This document shows positions 15,902 to 27,508 of a DNA stretch of 64,000 nucleotides, one piece after another. The position numbers and the translations under genes are program-made. The notes beneath the pieces are model-generated. The model worked only from the letters and a program-made list of their open reading frames with translations. It was not told the DNA's origin and ran no database searches. Numbering within the stretch: the stretch's first letter is position 1; the number at the start of each line of letters is the position of its first letter. Source of the DNA: Brevibacterium permense (GTDB taxonomy: Bacteria > Actinomycetota > Actinomycetes > Actinomycetales > Brevibacteriaceae); assembly GCF_013280495.1 (NCBI RefSeq), contig NZ_JABSSX010000004.1, positions 186,001 through 250,000 of the forward strand. Direction: 5' to 3'.

Positions 15902-16954
15902 TCAGAATCGCGTGATGATGTTGAAACCCTTCGTCGCGAAGTTCGACATGTTCTCGAAGACCTCATTGACGTCCTCGAGTCCGACCTCACGCTCGATGAG
16001 AGCCTCCGGGTCCAGTCGCCCCTGGGAGACGAGTCCGAGCAGGCCGGGGTACTTCGGCTGCGGGTTTCCGTAGCTGCCGACGATCTCGAGTTCTGCGGCA
16101 GTGACGAAATCGATGGGGATCTGCGCCAGGCCCTTCTCCTCGGAGCCGGTGAGACCGACCTGGACGTGACGCCCGCCCTTCCGCAGGGACGTAATGGAGT
16201 TCGTGATCGTCTCCTGGATGCCGAGCGCATCGATGCCGACGTCGGACCCGCCTCCTGTGATTTCCCTGATCTCTCCTGCGACGTTCCCGTCCCGCGAGTT
16301 CACTCCGTGTGAAGCACCGACGTCCTTCGCCATGGCGAGTTTGTCTTCGCTGATATCGACGGCGATGACTCGCGCGCCGACGGCCGCTGCGGTCTGGATG
16401 GCCGAGAGCCCCACACCGCCTGCCCCCTGGATTGCCACCCAGTCGCCCGGCTCGATGCCGCCTCTGACAACGGCGTGATACCCCGTCATGAATCGACAGC
16501 CCAGGGCAGCGGCTGCCTTGGCGCTGACGTTGTCAGGCAACATGATGAGATTCGCATCCGCCTGCTTCACCAGGAGGTACTCTCCATAGCTGCCGCCGGA
16601 CCCGGAGAAGCCGTAGACGACAACGTTCTCACAGATATTGGGCCGTCCTGCCAGGCAGTACCGGCACCGCCCGCAGCTGTGGTGGAAGGGTGCAGTGACC
16701 TTCTGCCCGACGCTGAACCCTTCGACACTGTCTCCGACCTCGACGATCTCACCGCCGAACTCGTGGCCGAGCACTGCGGGGACTTCGACCGTGACGCCCA
16801 ACCACTGCTGATCGCCCTGCCATCCGTGCCAGTCACTTCGGCAGATCCCGGAGGCCTCGACCCTGAGCACGACATCCTCTGGCCCCGGACTTGGGTCTCC
16901 GACATCTTCCACGCTGAGTGGTCTGCCGATTTCTCGAACTACTGCTGCACGCAT
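15902..16954 (-). CDS. Zinc-dependent alcohol dehydrogenase (MDR superfamily)
   Basis: 350 residues from MRAAVVREIGRPLSVEDVGD; GGAG lies six bases before this ATG, better than the ATG four codons upstream. Catalytic zinc ligands: Cys in ASGICRSDWHGW, GHEFGGEIVEVGDSV, and the structural-zinc cysteines CGRCRYCLAGRPNIC. Rossmann motif GAGGVGLSAIQTAAAVGARVIAVDIS, so NAD(P)-dependent. Substrate unknown, probably a primary alcohol or aldehyde. It lies 149 bp downstream of the truncated MFS gene on the same strand, with an operator-like repeat between them. Confidence 0.88.
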   Translation of the reverse strand: MRAAVVREIGRPLSVEDVGDPSPGPEDVVLRVEASGICRSDWHGWQGDQQWLGVTVEVPAVLGHEFGGEIVEVGDSVEGFSVGQKVTAPFHHSCGRCRYCLAGRPNICENVVVYGFSGSGGSYGEYLLVKQADANLIMLPDNVSAKAAAALGCRFMTGYHAVVRGGIEPGDWVAIQGAGGVGLSAIQTAAAVGARVIAVDISEDKLAMAKDVGASHGVNSRDGNVAGEIREITGGGSDVGIDALGIQETITNSITSLRKGGRHVQVGLTGSEEKGLAQIPIDFVTAAELEIVGSYGNPQPKYPGLLGLVSQGRLDPEALIEREVGLEDVNEVFENMSNFATKGFNIITRF

Positions 16955-17063
16955 CTTCAACTCCATCGTCGACTTCTGTCAGCGGCCGCGTCCGGCCCGC
17001 AACTGCTGCGGACCTGCATCGATGCGGCCGCTGGCTACGACCCTATCCAGGAAACTCCTATTT

Positions 17064-17077
17064 GAGAACAGGTTCTC
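17064..17077. promoter_or_regulatory. Inverted repeat upstream of the alcohol dehydrogenase gene
   Basis: GAGAAC-AG-GTTCTC, perfect 6-bp arms, 110 bp before the dehydrogenase start and 27 bp beyond the MFS stop. It has the look of a dimeric repressor site. The only regulator nearby is the dead TetR gene at 18.4 kb, so the site may have lost its protein or use one encoded elsewhere. Confidence 0.45.
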
Positions 17078-17103
17078 GGATACTGCAGATCTGCCCATGA
17101 CGA

Positions 17104-18441
17104 TCAGTGAACAGGCGTCGCCGTCGCCGCAGTGGTGATCGAACAGCTGAGGGACCCGGCCCCCTCACCTCTGTCCCTCTTCGCCGAGACAACTCCCCAG
17201 ATCCTGCAGGGTCGGCCTAAGCGCACGCCGAGCTTCTTCCACACCACGAGGATCGCCCCCACGCTCAGCGCTCCGGCAAGCAACACCCAGTAAGCCGGGG
17301 CTTTTGCGTCGCCGGTGATGGCGATGAGCCAGGCCGCCACCAGCGGGGTCAGTCCTCCGAAGATGGCAACGCCGACGTTGTACCCCAGTGACAACCCGGT
17401 CCCTCGCACCTCAGTCGGGAAGATGTCGCCCATGACGCTGGCCAGCGGCCCGTAATAGGCGGCTTTCAGGATCGAGAAGATGACGACCACGACGATGAGC
17501 ACTGACAGCGCGTTGGCAACGACGACCCAGGTGAAGAGAACCCACGTGAGCACCATGACCGCGAGCGCCGCTGGAATCATGAAGGTCAACCGTCCGACCT
17601 TGTCGCAGAAGTAACCGGCGACCGGTGTGCAGAAGAACAGCACGAGTCCGGACACAAGCGTTGCCCAGAATCCTGCGGAGCTATTCATACCGAGGTTGTC
17701 GACAGCGTAAGTCGGCACATACGTGATGAAGTAGTTGAGGCAGGTCGATACAGCGATCGCACCGATCACCAACAGCACCGCCAGTTTATGATGCCGCAGC
17801 ACCCCTCCGATGGCCGCCGCTTCCTTCGGCGTTTCTGCCTGGGCAGCGGCAAACTCGGGAGATTCGGGAACATGCCGACGCATGTAGAGTCCGACCGGGC
17901 CGACGAGGAGTCCGACGATGAATGGCCGCCGGAAGCCCCAGGTCTCGAGTTGCTCTTGAGTCAGCGTCGTCGTCACGGCCACACCGATGACGGAGGCGAG
18001 AATTGTCGACATCGCCTGCGAGGTGAACTGCCAGCTTGCAGCGAACCCTCGGCGATCGGGCAGGTGTTCGACCATGAGCGAGGTTGCCGAACCGAATTCT
18101 CCTCCGGCGGCAAACCCCTGAACGAGTCGGGCAAGCAGTACGAGCAGCGGTGCAGCCAGTCCGATGACATGAGCCGGTGGCATGAGAACGATCATCAGGG
18201 TGCCTGCGAACATCAGCCAGATCGTCAGCGTCAGCGCTGGTTTGCGTCCCTTCCGGTCAGCAAAGCTGCCGAGCACGATTGCTCCGACCGGGCGGATGAA
18301 GAAGGACAGAGCGAAAGTGCCCAAGGCCAGCATCACTGAGACCGCATGGCTCTCGGAGGGGAAGAACGCTACGGAGATGTAGACGGAGAAGCACACATAG
18401 ACCTGTCCCGAACACCTGGAGCGAGAGGACGTGACAAGCAT
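17104..18441 (-). CDS. MFS transporter of the metabolite:proton symporter type, 5'-truncated
   Basis: 445 codons. From about residue 15 on it is a good MHS-type transporter: VYVCFSVYISVAFFPSES, FFIRPVGAIVLGSFADRKGRKPAL (the MFS loop 2-3 motif), LARLVQGFAAGGEFGSATSLMVEH, then TM7-12. What is missing is the N-terminal GNxxEWYDF motif and the first part of TM1. The frame instead starts with MLVTSSRSRCSGQ, and no other frame upstream encodes the lost part. The C-terminus also runs about 35 residues past TM12 into a low-complexity tail. It abuts, and slightly overlaps, a dead TetR gene. Probably non-functional. Confidence 0.65.
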   Translation of the reverse strand: MLVTSSRSRCSGQVYVCFSVYISVAFFPSESHAVSVMLALGTFALSFFIRPVGAIVLGSFADRKGRKPALTLTIWLMFAGTLMIVLMPPAHVIGLAAPLLVLLARLVQGFAAGGEFGSATSLMVEHLPDRRGFAASWQFTSQAMSTILASVIGVAVTTTLTQEQLETWGFRRPFIVGLLVGPVGLYMRRHVPESPEFAAAQAETPKEAAAIGGVLRHHKLAVLLVIGAIAVSTCLNYFITYVPTYAVDNLGMNSSAGFWATLVSGLVLFFCTPVAGYFCDKVGRLTFMIPAALAVMVLTWVLFTWVVVANALSVLIVVVVIFSILKAAYYGPLASVMGDIFPTEVRGTGLSLGYNVGVAIFGGLTPLVAAWLIAITGDAKAPAYWVLLAGALSVGAILVVWKKLGVRLGRPCRIWGVVSAKRDRGEGAGSLSCSITTAATATPVH

Positions 18442-18723
18442 CGCGAAACGCGCGTTCTATTCGCGGGACAATATTCTCTCACGGGCCATCAGCGCTGTCG
18501 GCTGACGCGGCCATGCCGCCACAGAGGCCGATGTGACGCATGAACTCGGTGCACCGTCAGGTTCGATCTGCCACCGCTTCCCGACTCGGGAGTCGCTATT
18601 CGCTTATGCCAGGATCCGGTGCGTGCACCGATTCCACGACACGTTTGCAGCGATCACGGATGTCGATGACCCGCTCAACCCGTCTATCGAAGACTTCCGG
18701 CAGCGACTCACCGCCCGCGGCCA

Positions 18724-18726
<3 letters not shown>
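18431..18726 (+). pseudogene. TetR-family regulator remnant with an in-frame stop
   Basis: From GTG 18431 the plus strand reads VTSIAKRAFYSRDNILSRAISAVG, then TGA (18503-18505), then in the same frame RGHAATEADVTHELGAPSGSICHRFPTRESLFAY and IRCVHRFHDTFAAITD. The first part is helix 1 of a TetR DNA-binding domain, the part after the stop is the helix-turn-helix (GAPSGSIxHRFPxRE). The frame then runs into the 3' end of the convergent flavoprotein gene without a C-terminal ligand-binding domain. So it has both a nonsense codon and a 3' truncation. Confidence 0.65.
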
Positions 18727-21429
<2,703 letters not shown>

Positions 21430-22944
21430 TCAGGCGTCGATGACGAGGTCGGTCTTCGCCGTCGAGCAGCACGGCAGGAACTTCCCAGCGTCGATCTCTC
21501 TGGCGCGGATGCCGCCCAGATGGTTCATCTCGACGTCGCCGTCGAGCTTGACGACCTTGCAGGATCCGCACATGCCCTCCTGACAGTTCGCGGGGATCTT
21601 CACCCCTGCCTTCCGCGCGGCCTGAAGGACGGTTTCGTCCTCCCCGACGCAGACGTTGAGGCCGGTGCGCACGAACGACATCGTGTGCTCACCCTGCCCC
21701 ACAGTAGGCAGTGCGGCCGGGTCGACGACGGCGATTTCCTCATCGTCGCCCGACTCCCTCGCCGAGGCTGCCGACCCATCCCCAGCCGGGACCGCGGACC
21801 CAGCGTCGGACGCAGATCCGAGCCCTGCCTCGGCGAGGTTCTCATCGGTGACGCCGACGACCTCGATCTCGACATCGTCGTCGACGGGCACGACCGCCTC
21901 GGCGTCGACCGCTTCGGTCGGGGCACCTGCGGCTTCGATCGGGCCGTCGGCGTCGTAGTCGGGTTCGTACATGTCGAGCGCGGCCGGCTGAGATTCGAAG
22001 TACTCCTCGGTCGTCGCCGCGATCTCCTCTGCGATCTCGCCGGCGATGGCGACTTCCTCGGCGTATTCGGCACGGATCACACGATCGCCGGAGAAGAACT
22101 CCATGAACACCGAGGTGTCGTCGACACCGACTTCGCGCAGCAGTTCGGTCGCAGAGTTGAGGTATCCCTCCGGGCCGCAGGCGAAGACCTGCCGACCGTT
22201 GGCGTCGGGCACGAGCTCCTCGAGCAGTGCAGTCGAGAGCCGTCCCGTGCGTCCCTCCCATTCGTCGCCGCATTCCCGATCGCCGAGGCAGTAGATGACC
22301 TTGATCCGGAAATCCACGTTCGCGAGGAAGTCGAGTTCCTCGGAGAAGGCGAAGGAGTCGGGGGCGGCTCCGTGGTAGAGGAGGACGACATCGGCCTGGC
22401 CGGGCAGCGAGTGGACGGTGCGGACCATCGACATCAGTGGAGTGATTCCGGCTCCGGCAGCGAGCAGCAGGAACCGTGCTCGCCGGTCGTAGTCGGCGAG
22501 GTGGAAGGCGCCGACCGGGCCGAGCATGTCGAGGACGGTCCCGGGGCGGAGGTGGTCCTGCGCCCACGGCGACACCTTTCCCTTGGGGTCGCGTTTGATC
22601 GTGATCGAGAACGTCCACGGCTCGGTCGGAGCCGAGGAGATCGAATAGCTGCGCGACACCGGCTCGGCATTCGGTCCGTCCATGGGGAAGTCGATATTGA
22701 CGTATTGCCCCGACCGGAACGCCAGGGGCGCCCCGTCCATGCGACGGAAGACGAAGACCATCATCCCTCCCGCCTCGGGGATGGTCTCCACACATTCGGC
22801 GGCGAATTCCTGCGGGTGCCACGGACCCAGCGCGGTGGCGGCTCCGGCCGGCCCCGAGGCGGAAGAGAGCACGCGGTTCCAGGGCATCTCCAGTCCGCGC
22901 ACCCGCTGGGCCAGCGGCAGCGCGGGCACAGCGGACGATCTCAT
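21430..22944 (-). CDS. gbcB: Reductase component of glycine-betaine monooxygenase (FAD plus 2Fe-2S)
   Basis: 504 residues. Ferredoxin-NADP reductase-like half: FRSGQYVNIDFPMDG, the FAD motif SRSYSISSAP, then the nucleotide-binding AAGAGITPLMSM and FACGPEGYLNSATELL. A roughly 120-residue acidic linker joins it to a C-terminal plant-type ferredoxin with the cluster motif CQEGMCGSCKVV and a distant Cys in FLPCCSTAK. It passes electrons from NAD(P)H to the Rieske oxygenase. The ATG overlaps the oxygenase stop (ATGA). The linker contains two copies or near-copies of the GCCGAGGCGG motif. Assignment as GbcB rests on the partner gene and the dehydrogenase next door. Confidence 0.82.
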   Translation of the reverse strand: MRSSAVPALPLAQRVRGLEMPWNRVLSSASGPAGAATALGPWHPQEFAAECVETIPEAGGMMVFVFRRMDGAPLAFRSGQYVNIDFPMDGPNAEPVSRSYSISSAPTEPWTFSITIKRDPKGKVSPWAQDHLRPGTVLDMLGPVGAFHLADYDRRARFLLLAAGAGITPLMSMVRTVHSLPGQADVVLLYHGAAPDSFAFSEELDFLANVDFRIKVIYCLGDRECGDEWEGRTGRLSTALLEELVPDANGRQVFACGPEGYLNSATELLREVGVDDTSVFMEFFSGDRVIRAEYAEEVAIAGEIAEEIAATTEEYFESQPAALDMYEPDYDADGPIEAAGAPTEAVDAEAVVPVDDDVEIEVVGVTDENLAEAGLGSASDAGSAVPAGDGSAASARESGDDEEIAVVDPAALPTVGQGEHTMSFVRTGLNVCVGEDETVLQAARKAGVKIPANCQEGMCGSCKVVKLDGDVEMNHLGGIRAREIDAGKFLPCCSTAKTDLVIDA

Positions 22945-24239
22945 CCGACGTGCTCCCGCGTCCGCTGCACGTACCAGTTGATGAAGGCTTCGACCTGGTA
23001 TTCGCTCTTCATGTACGGACCCTGCTCATAGAACGGACTCGCCGCTCCCTGCTGGCAGAGTTCGACGAAGGCCTTGTCCTGCAGGTTGGTCTGCTTCCAT
23101 GTGTGAGTGAGGGTCGCAAGGTCATAGTCGACGCCTTCGACGGCGTCGTCGGCAACGAGCCAAGTGGTGCGCACGAGGGTCTTCGAGGCACTGATCGGGA
23201 ATGCCGCGAAGGTGATGACGTGATCGCCGAGGAGGTGGAACCAGGAGTTCGGCTGCAGATGCATCGAGCAGCGACCGAGGCGGAAGTCCGGAAGGTCGCC
23301 GAGCAGCTTCTTCGACAGCCGGCGTCCGTCTGCCGAGAAGGACTCCCCCGCCCCGTCGAGCGATTCGCGGGAGATGCGGATGCCGCCGACCCGGGTGTCG
23401 AGTTCTTCGACGACCTCATAGGGCAGGCCGTAGCGGCGGCAGCGGTATTCGAGGGAGGCCTGCGCCTGCTGGTTGCGGTCCCAGACGTCTTCGAGGTGCG
23501 GTGGGATCGTCTCGTCGGTCAGGCCCCAGGTCGGGAACAGCGAGCACGCGAGCTCCGGGTGGCCGCCGCAGTGGTAGCACTCGCGGTTGTTCTCCATCAC
23601 GAGCTTCCAGTTGCCCTCTTCGACGATGTTCTGCTGATAGGCGACCTTCGTCTTCGCCAGCTCATGAGGGGCGATATAGGGCTCGAAGATCTTCGCGGTC
23701 TCGTGGAAGTCCGTCGGCGGCTCTTCGGCCAGGCAGATGAACACGAGTCCGGCGGCGATCTTCCCGTGCGCGCGTTTGAGTGCGTAGCAGGACTTGTCGA
23801 AGGTCATCTCCCCCGGCGCCGCGGCGTGGATGAGGTCGCCCTCGGGAGAGTACGTCCACGAGTGGTAGCCGCAGACGAGGTTGCCCGTCGTTCCCTGCGC
23901 ATCGGTGAGGACTCGTGCCCCGCGGTGGCGGCAGACGTTGTGGAGGACGTTGACGCCGCCGTCGTCGCCTCGCAGGACGATGAGGGAGTACGGACCGTAG
24001 TCGAGCGTGACATAGTCACCGGGCTCGGGGATCTCGGCGATGCTGCACGCGAAGACCCAATGCTGACCGAAGATGGCCTGCATGTCGAGGTTGAAGAGGT
24101 TGTCATCGGTGTAGAACGGTGCCTCGAGCGAGAAGCCGACCCGACGGGTGTCGAGTCGGACGCGGATCTCGTCAAGCTTCTCTTCGCTGAAGCCCGCAGG
24201 GAAGCCCTTCTTCGTCGGTGCCAGATTGGTAGCGGTCAA
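22941..24239 (-). CDS. gbcA: Rieske oxygenase subunit of glycine-betaine monooxygenase
   Basis: 432 residues. Rieske cluster motif Cys103-x-His105 and Cys123-x2-His126 (NVCRHRGARV, LVCGYHSWTY). In the catalytic domain MENNRECYHCGGHPELACSLFP provides the mononuclear-iron histidines. GbcA converts glycine betaine to dimethylglycine and formaldehyde. The start is a TTG at 24237-24239 eight bases after AGGGAGA; an ATG at 24250 is in another frame and not used. The reductase gene follows with a 4-bp overlap and a LysR gene is divergent. The closest alternatives are stachydrine or carnitine oxygenases. Confidence 0.83.
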   Translation of the reverse strand: MTATNLAPTKKGFPAGFSEEKLDEIRVRLDTRRVGFSLEAPFYTDDNLFNLDMQAIFGQHWVFACSIAEIPEPGDYVTLDYGPYSLIVLRGDDGGVNVLHNVCRHRGARVLTDAQGTTGNLVCGYHSWTYSPEGDLIHAAAPGEMTFDKSCYALKRAHGKIAAGLVFICLAEEPPTDFHETAKIFEPYIAPHELAKTKVAYQQNIVEEGNWKLVMENNRECYHCGGHPELACSLFPTWGLTDETIPPHLEDVWDRNQQAQASLEYRCRRYGLPYEVVEELDTRVGGIRISRESLDGAGESFSADGRRLSKKLLGDLPDFRLGRCSMHLQPNSWFHLLGDHVITFAAFPISASKTLVRTTWLVADDAVEGVDYDLATLTHTWKQTNLQDKAFVELCQQGAASPFYEQGPYMKSEYQVEAFINWYVQRTREHVG

Positions 24240-24395
24240 TTCTCATCTCCCTGGATGTCTGCCGATTGCGGCCGGACGACGGGCGACACACCTCAGCGTC
24301 GTACACCGCAGTGACCGAGCCGTGTGAGCGCGATCACGTAAGCAACGATAGCGATCTCGACTTTGCAGGAAAAGCGCGAGATTTTGTCCAATATC

Positions 24396-24415
24396 ATGCG
24401 GAATAACTGCATAAT
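24396..24415 (+). promoter_or_regulatory. LysR-type box and -10 element of the divergent lysR gene
   Basis: ATGC-N9-GCAT (24396-24412) is a T-N11-A-like dyad of the kind LysR proteins bind, 156 bp from the gbcA start. It overlaps CATAAT (24410-24415), a good -10 element that ends 7 nt before the lysR ATG. The lysR mRNA is thus probably leaderless and autoregulated. Confidence 0.5.
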
Positions 24416-24422
24416 GTGAACC

Positions 24423-25355
24423 ATGCTCGATCCTCGACTCACGACCCTGCGAACCTTCGCCGCCTGTGGCACCGTCGCCGCCACCGCGGAGCTCACCGGA
24501 TACTCGCCGTCTGCCGTATCCGGCCAGCTGCGAGAGCTGCAGCAGAGCCTGGGAATGACGCTGCTGGTCAAGGACGGACGCGGGCTGCGGCTGACCGCGA
24601 CGGGACGCTACCTCGTGCGCCGCTCTGATGCCCTGTCGGCCGAGTGGGAGGACATCAAGGCCGGCGCGCTCGGAGCCGGCGAACAGGCCCCGAATCACTT
24701 CGGCATCGGCGGTTTCTCGACCGCCTCGTCGAACCTCCTCGCGCCCTTAGCCGCGAAGCTGCGCACGACGCGCCCTGAGGTCCACGTCCACGTCATCGAG
24801 GCGACCCCGACCCGTTGCTTCGAACTCCTCATCGCCGAACGCATCGACCTCGCGGTCATCGTTTCCATGCAGGGCAATGTGCAGGTCGAGGGGGACGATC
24901 GCTTCGAGAGCATCGACCTCCTCGACGATCCACTCGACGTCATGGTGCCTGCCGACCACCCTGTCGCCGAACGCGAATCGGTGGCCTTGGCCGAGCTCGC
25001 CGGTGAGGAGTGGATCACCGCCGGGCCCGGATCGCCGTACCACTCGCTGTTCGTCGCCGCGTTCACCGCGGCTGGCGTGACGCCGACGGTGGCCCATGAA
25101 GCCGTCGAGTGGGAGACCTCGGCGGCCTTGGTCGGTGCGGGGGTCGGAGTCAGCCTCCTACCGAGACTGGCCAGCCTCGCAGGAGAGGCCAATGTTCGCC
25201 GAATCCGACTCAGCGGCACGGGGCGGCCGAGCCGGAAGATCATCGCCGCCGTGAGAACGGGCAGCCGCAGGTCTCCCCTGGTCAGGGAATCGATGCAGCA
25301 CCTGCGCACGACTTCCCAGTACATCCTCTCGACGCGACTGCGCGAAGATTCCTGA
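24423..25355 (+). CDS. LysR-family transcriptional regulator, divergent from the betaine genes
   Basis: 310 residues. N-terminal winged helix MLDPRLTTLRTFAACGTVAATAELTGYSPSAVSGQLRELQQSLG, then the substrate-binding domain from about residue 90 (HFGIGGFSTASSNLLAPLAAKL, WITAGPGSPYHSLFVAAF). Divergence from gbcAB suggests control of betaine demethylation. In pseudomonads this role is played by an AraC-type protein (GbdR), so the wiring differs. The ATG has no ribosome-binding site; a -10 element is 7 nt upstream. Confidence 0.86.
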   Translation: MLDPRLTTLRTFAACGTVAATAELTGYSPSAVSGQLRELQQSLGMTLLVKDGRGLRLTATGRYLVRRSDALSAEWEDIKAGALGAGEQAPNHFGIGGFSTASSNLLAPLAAKLRTTRPEVHVHVIEATPTRCFELLIAERIDLAVIVSMQGNVQVEGDDRFESIDLLDDPLDVMVPADHPVAERESVALAELAGEEWITAGPGSPYHSLFVAAFTAAGVTPTVAHEAVEWETSAALVGAGVGVSLLPRLASLAGEANVRRIRLSGTGRPSRKIIAAVRTGSRRSPLVRESMQHLRTTSQYILSTRLREDS

Positions 25356-25464
25356 GGCGCACCGACGAAATCCTCTCGCGACCGGAAGCTTCCAGGACCT
25401 CCTTGGTATCCGTTTGCGACCACCGATTTGTGTCACCGGGGTCCCCCGCCGCCCAACTTGTCAC

Positions 25465-25520
25465 CTGCGGGTGGATCCACCGCTATTCACTCTGGATTTT
25501 CGCGGTGGATCCACCCGCAG
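25465..25520. repeat. Palindromic repeat family B, copy 1
   Basis: Perfect 19-bp arms: CTGCGGGTGGATCCACCGC (25465-25483) and its complement (25502-25520), with an 18-nt AT-rich loop. It sits between two convergent genes (LysR and the M20 hydrolase). The core GTGGATCCACC is itself a palindrome. Flank GTCACCTGCG is shared with the copy at 49.89 kb. Confidence 0.82.
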
Positions 25521-25547
25521 AAGACATTCTGCTTTGTGCCAGAGGTC

Positions 25548-26747
25548 TCAGCGCATCTCCTCATCTTCCAACCGCGCGAACGCCAGGTGGGCGAGCGCCG
25601 CGGCCTGATCGCCGAGCAGTCCGTCGTCGAAGACCACCCTGGGCGAGTGGTTCGTCTCCGCGTCCGGGTCGATGCCTTCCGGCGTCGCCCCGAGGAACAC
25701 AAATGTGCCCGGAACCTTCTGCAGAACGTAGGAGAAGTCCTCGGACCCCATCCGCGGATGCTCCATCTCGACGACCCGTTCGGCTCCGAAGACCGATCCC
25801 AAGCGCTCGAGCACGGCCGCCGACTCGGACGCGTTGTTCACGGTCACGGGGAATCCCACTTGGAAGTCCACCTCGGCGGTGCAGCGGTGAGCCCGGGCGA
25901 TGTTCTCGGCGATCTCCGTCACCCGCTCCTGCAGCAGGGCAACAGATTCGGCGGAGAGGAAGCGGACGGAAGCGGTGAGCTTCGCCGAATCCGGGACGAC
26001 GTTGCTGGCCTGCGCGGCTTCGAGCTGGGTGACCGAGACGACGACGGGATCGAAGATGTCGAAGGACCGACCGGTCATCGTATTCAGGGCCAGCACCACC
26101 TCGGCGAGCGCCGGCACGGGGTCGCGGGTCGCCTGCGGTTGGCTGCTGTGTCCGCCGGCCCCGTGGATTGTCAGGTTGAGGTCGGCGAACCCGGCCATGA
26201 GCGGCCCGCCTTTCGTCGTGAAGCGACCTCGAACGTCGGCTTCGACGTGGATGCCGAAGGCCGCGACGACCGGGACGCCGGCTGCCTCGAGCACGCCTTC
26301 GGCGATCATCGGCTCGGCCCCGCCTTCGACCTCCTCGGCGGGCTGGAACATGAAGATGATCGAACCGGGGATCTCCTCCCGGTGAGCGGCGAGCAGGCGG
26401 GCGGCACCGACGAGTCCCGCCGTGTGCAGATCATGCCCGCACGCGTGCATGTTCCCGTTCTCAGACGCGAAGTCCAGGCCGGTGTCCTCGACGACCGGCA
26501 GCGCGTCCATGTCCCCGCGCAGCAGCACCGCGGGACCGGGCCTCCCGCCCTTGAGGACGGCCACCACCGAGGTGAGCGACTCCCCCGTGGTGATCTCAAG
26601 TCCCAGCCCGGCCAGCTCATCGAGCACCGCCTGCTGCGTGAAGGGAAGGTCGAATCCCAGTTCGGGGTTCGCGTGCAGCTTGCGTCGCAGGGAAACGAGA
26701 TCGCCGAGGTGGCCCTGAGCTTCGGTGCGGAAATCTGGGATGGTCAT
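25548..26747 (-). CDS. M20-family amidohydrolase (hippurate hydrolase/IAA-amino-acid hydrolase type)
   Basis: 399 residues from MTIPDFRTEAQGHLGDL, with GAGGAG five bases upstream; an ATG four codons earlier lacks this. M20D features: LRRKLHANPELGFDLPFT, LLRGDMDALPV, the metal-binding NMHACGHDLHTAGLVGAARLL, FMFQPAEEVEGGAEPMI, FGIHVEAD, and near the end HPRMGSEDFSYVLQKVPGTFVFLG. The Cys-Gly-His and Glu-Glu pairs bind two metal ions. It cleaves N-acyl amino acids or similar amides in the cytoplasm. It is a single gene, convergent with lysR. Confidence 0.88.
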   Translation of the reverse strand: MTIPDFRTEAQGHLGDLVSLRRKLHANPELGFDLPFTQQAVLDELAGLGLEITTGESLTSVVAVLKGGRPGPAVLLRGDMDALPVVEDTGLDFASENGNMHACGHDLHTAGLVGAARLLAAHREEIPGSIIFMFQPAEEVEGGAEPMIAEGVLEAAGVPVVAAFGIHVEADVRGRFTTKGGPLMAGFADLNLTIHGAGGHSSQPQATRDPVPALAEVVLALNTMTGRSFDIFDPVVVSVTQLEAAQASNVVPDSAKLTASVRFLSAESVALLQERVTEIAENIARAHRCTAEVDFQVGFPVTVNNASESAAVLERLGSVFGAERVVEMEHPRMGSEDFSYVLQKVPGTFVFLGATPEGIDPDAETNHSPRVVFDDGLLGDQAAALAHLAFARLEDEEMR

Positions 26748-26906
26748 GGGGCTCCTCATCGTGTGGGCGGCGTGCGGTTCGGTTCGACCGGTTTCGGTCG
26801 GCTGCTGTTACCAATCTATGCCCTCCGGTGGTCGGCGCACCCTTGTTGCTGGTCGACACGGGCAAGTAGCGTTGATTACCCACGTCACTCAACGAGGAGA
26901 CCGAGC

Positions 26907-27464
26907 GTGCGCATCATCATCACTCAGAACATCACCCTCGACGGTCGTGTTGAGATGCTCGACGACTGGTTCGATCCGCAGGCCCAGGACGAGGAGCTCT
27001 CGGCCGAACTCATGCGGCAGTCCGCGAACGAGGACGTGCTGCTGCTCGGTCGGCAGACCTTCGAGGACTTCCGCGGCTATTGGCCGAACGCCACCGACGA
27101 CACCACCGGAGTCGCGGACCACCTCAATCAGGTCGACAAATGCGTCGTGTCATCGACGTTGACCGAACCGGGTTGGCAGAACACGCAGATCATCAGCTCC
27201 GATCCGCTGCGCGCGGTCGCTGACCTGCGCGAAGCACCGGGCCGTGACGTCATCGTCACCGGCAGCATCACACTGGCGCACGAACTCATCGCGGAGGGAC
27301 TCGTCGATGAGTATCGGATGTTCACCTATCCGGTGTGGCAGGGTCGCGGACGCGGTTACTTCCACGATGGAGCGCACTCGGCCAGACCGCCGCGCCTCAA
27401 GCTCATCGATGCGAAGTCCTTCCCGAGCGGCATCACCTACTCGGCCTACGAGCCGAGCGCCTGA
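26907..27464 (+). CDS. Dihydrofolate-reductase-fold (RibD C-terminal) family protein
   Basis: 185 residues from GTG 26907, nine bases after GAGGAG (26894-26899). Family features: RIIITQNITLDGRVEMLDDWF at the N-terminus, VLLLGRQTFEDFRGYWPN, DVIVTGSITLAHELIAEGLVDEYRMFTYPVWQGRG and the C-terminal LKLIDAKSFPSGITYSAYEP. It probably binds NADPH; the substrate is unknown and the family is broader than folate reduction. It is convergent with the VOC gene. A deleted relative survives at 5.5 kb. Confidence 0.82.
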   Translation: MRIIITQNITLDGRVEMLDDWFDPQAQDEELSAELMRQSANEDVLLLGRQTFEDFRGYWPNATDDTTGVADHLNQVDKCVVSSTLTEPGWQNTQIISSDPLRAVADLREAPGRDVIVTGSITLAHELIAEGLVDEYRMFTYPVWQGRGRGYFHDGAHSARPPRLKLIDAKSFPSGITYSAYEPSA

Positions 27465-27508
27465 CCGGCGGCGAGCTCGCCTCGTGCGTGGCAGCGCGCC
27501 GCCCCACC

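Noticed and set aside
24241-24250. ATG at 24250 as start of the Rieske oxygenase
   Set aside because: It is in a different frame from the oxygenase; the TTG at 24237-24239 is the first in-frame start with a ribosome-binding site.
22950-24314. 454-codon plus-strand frame opposite gbcA
   Set aside because: The minus strand has the full Rieske oxygenase motif set; the plus frame is Glu/Val/Arg-rich with no motifs.
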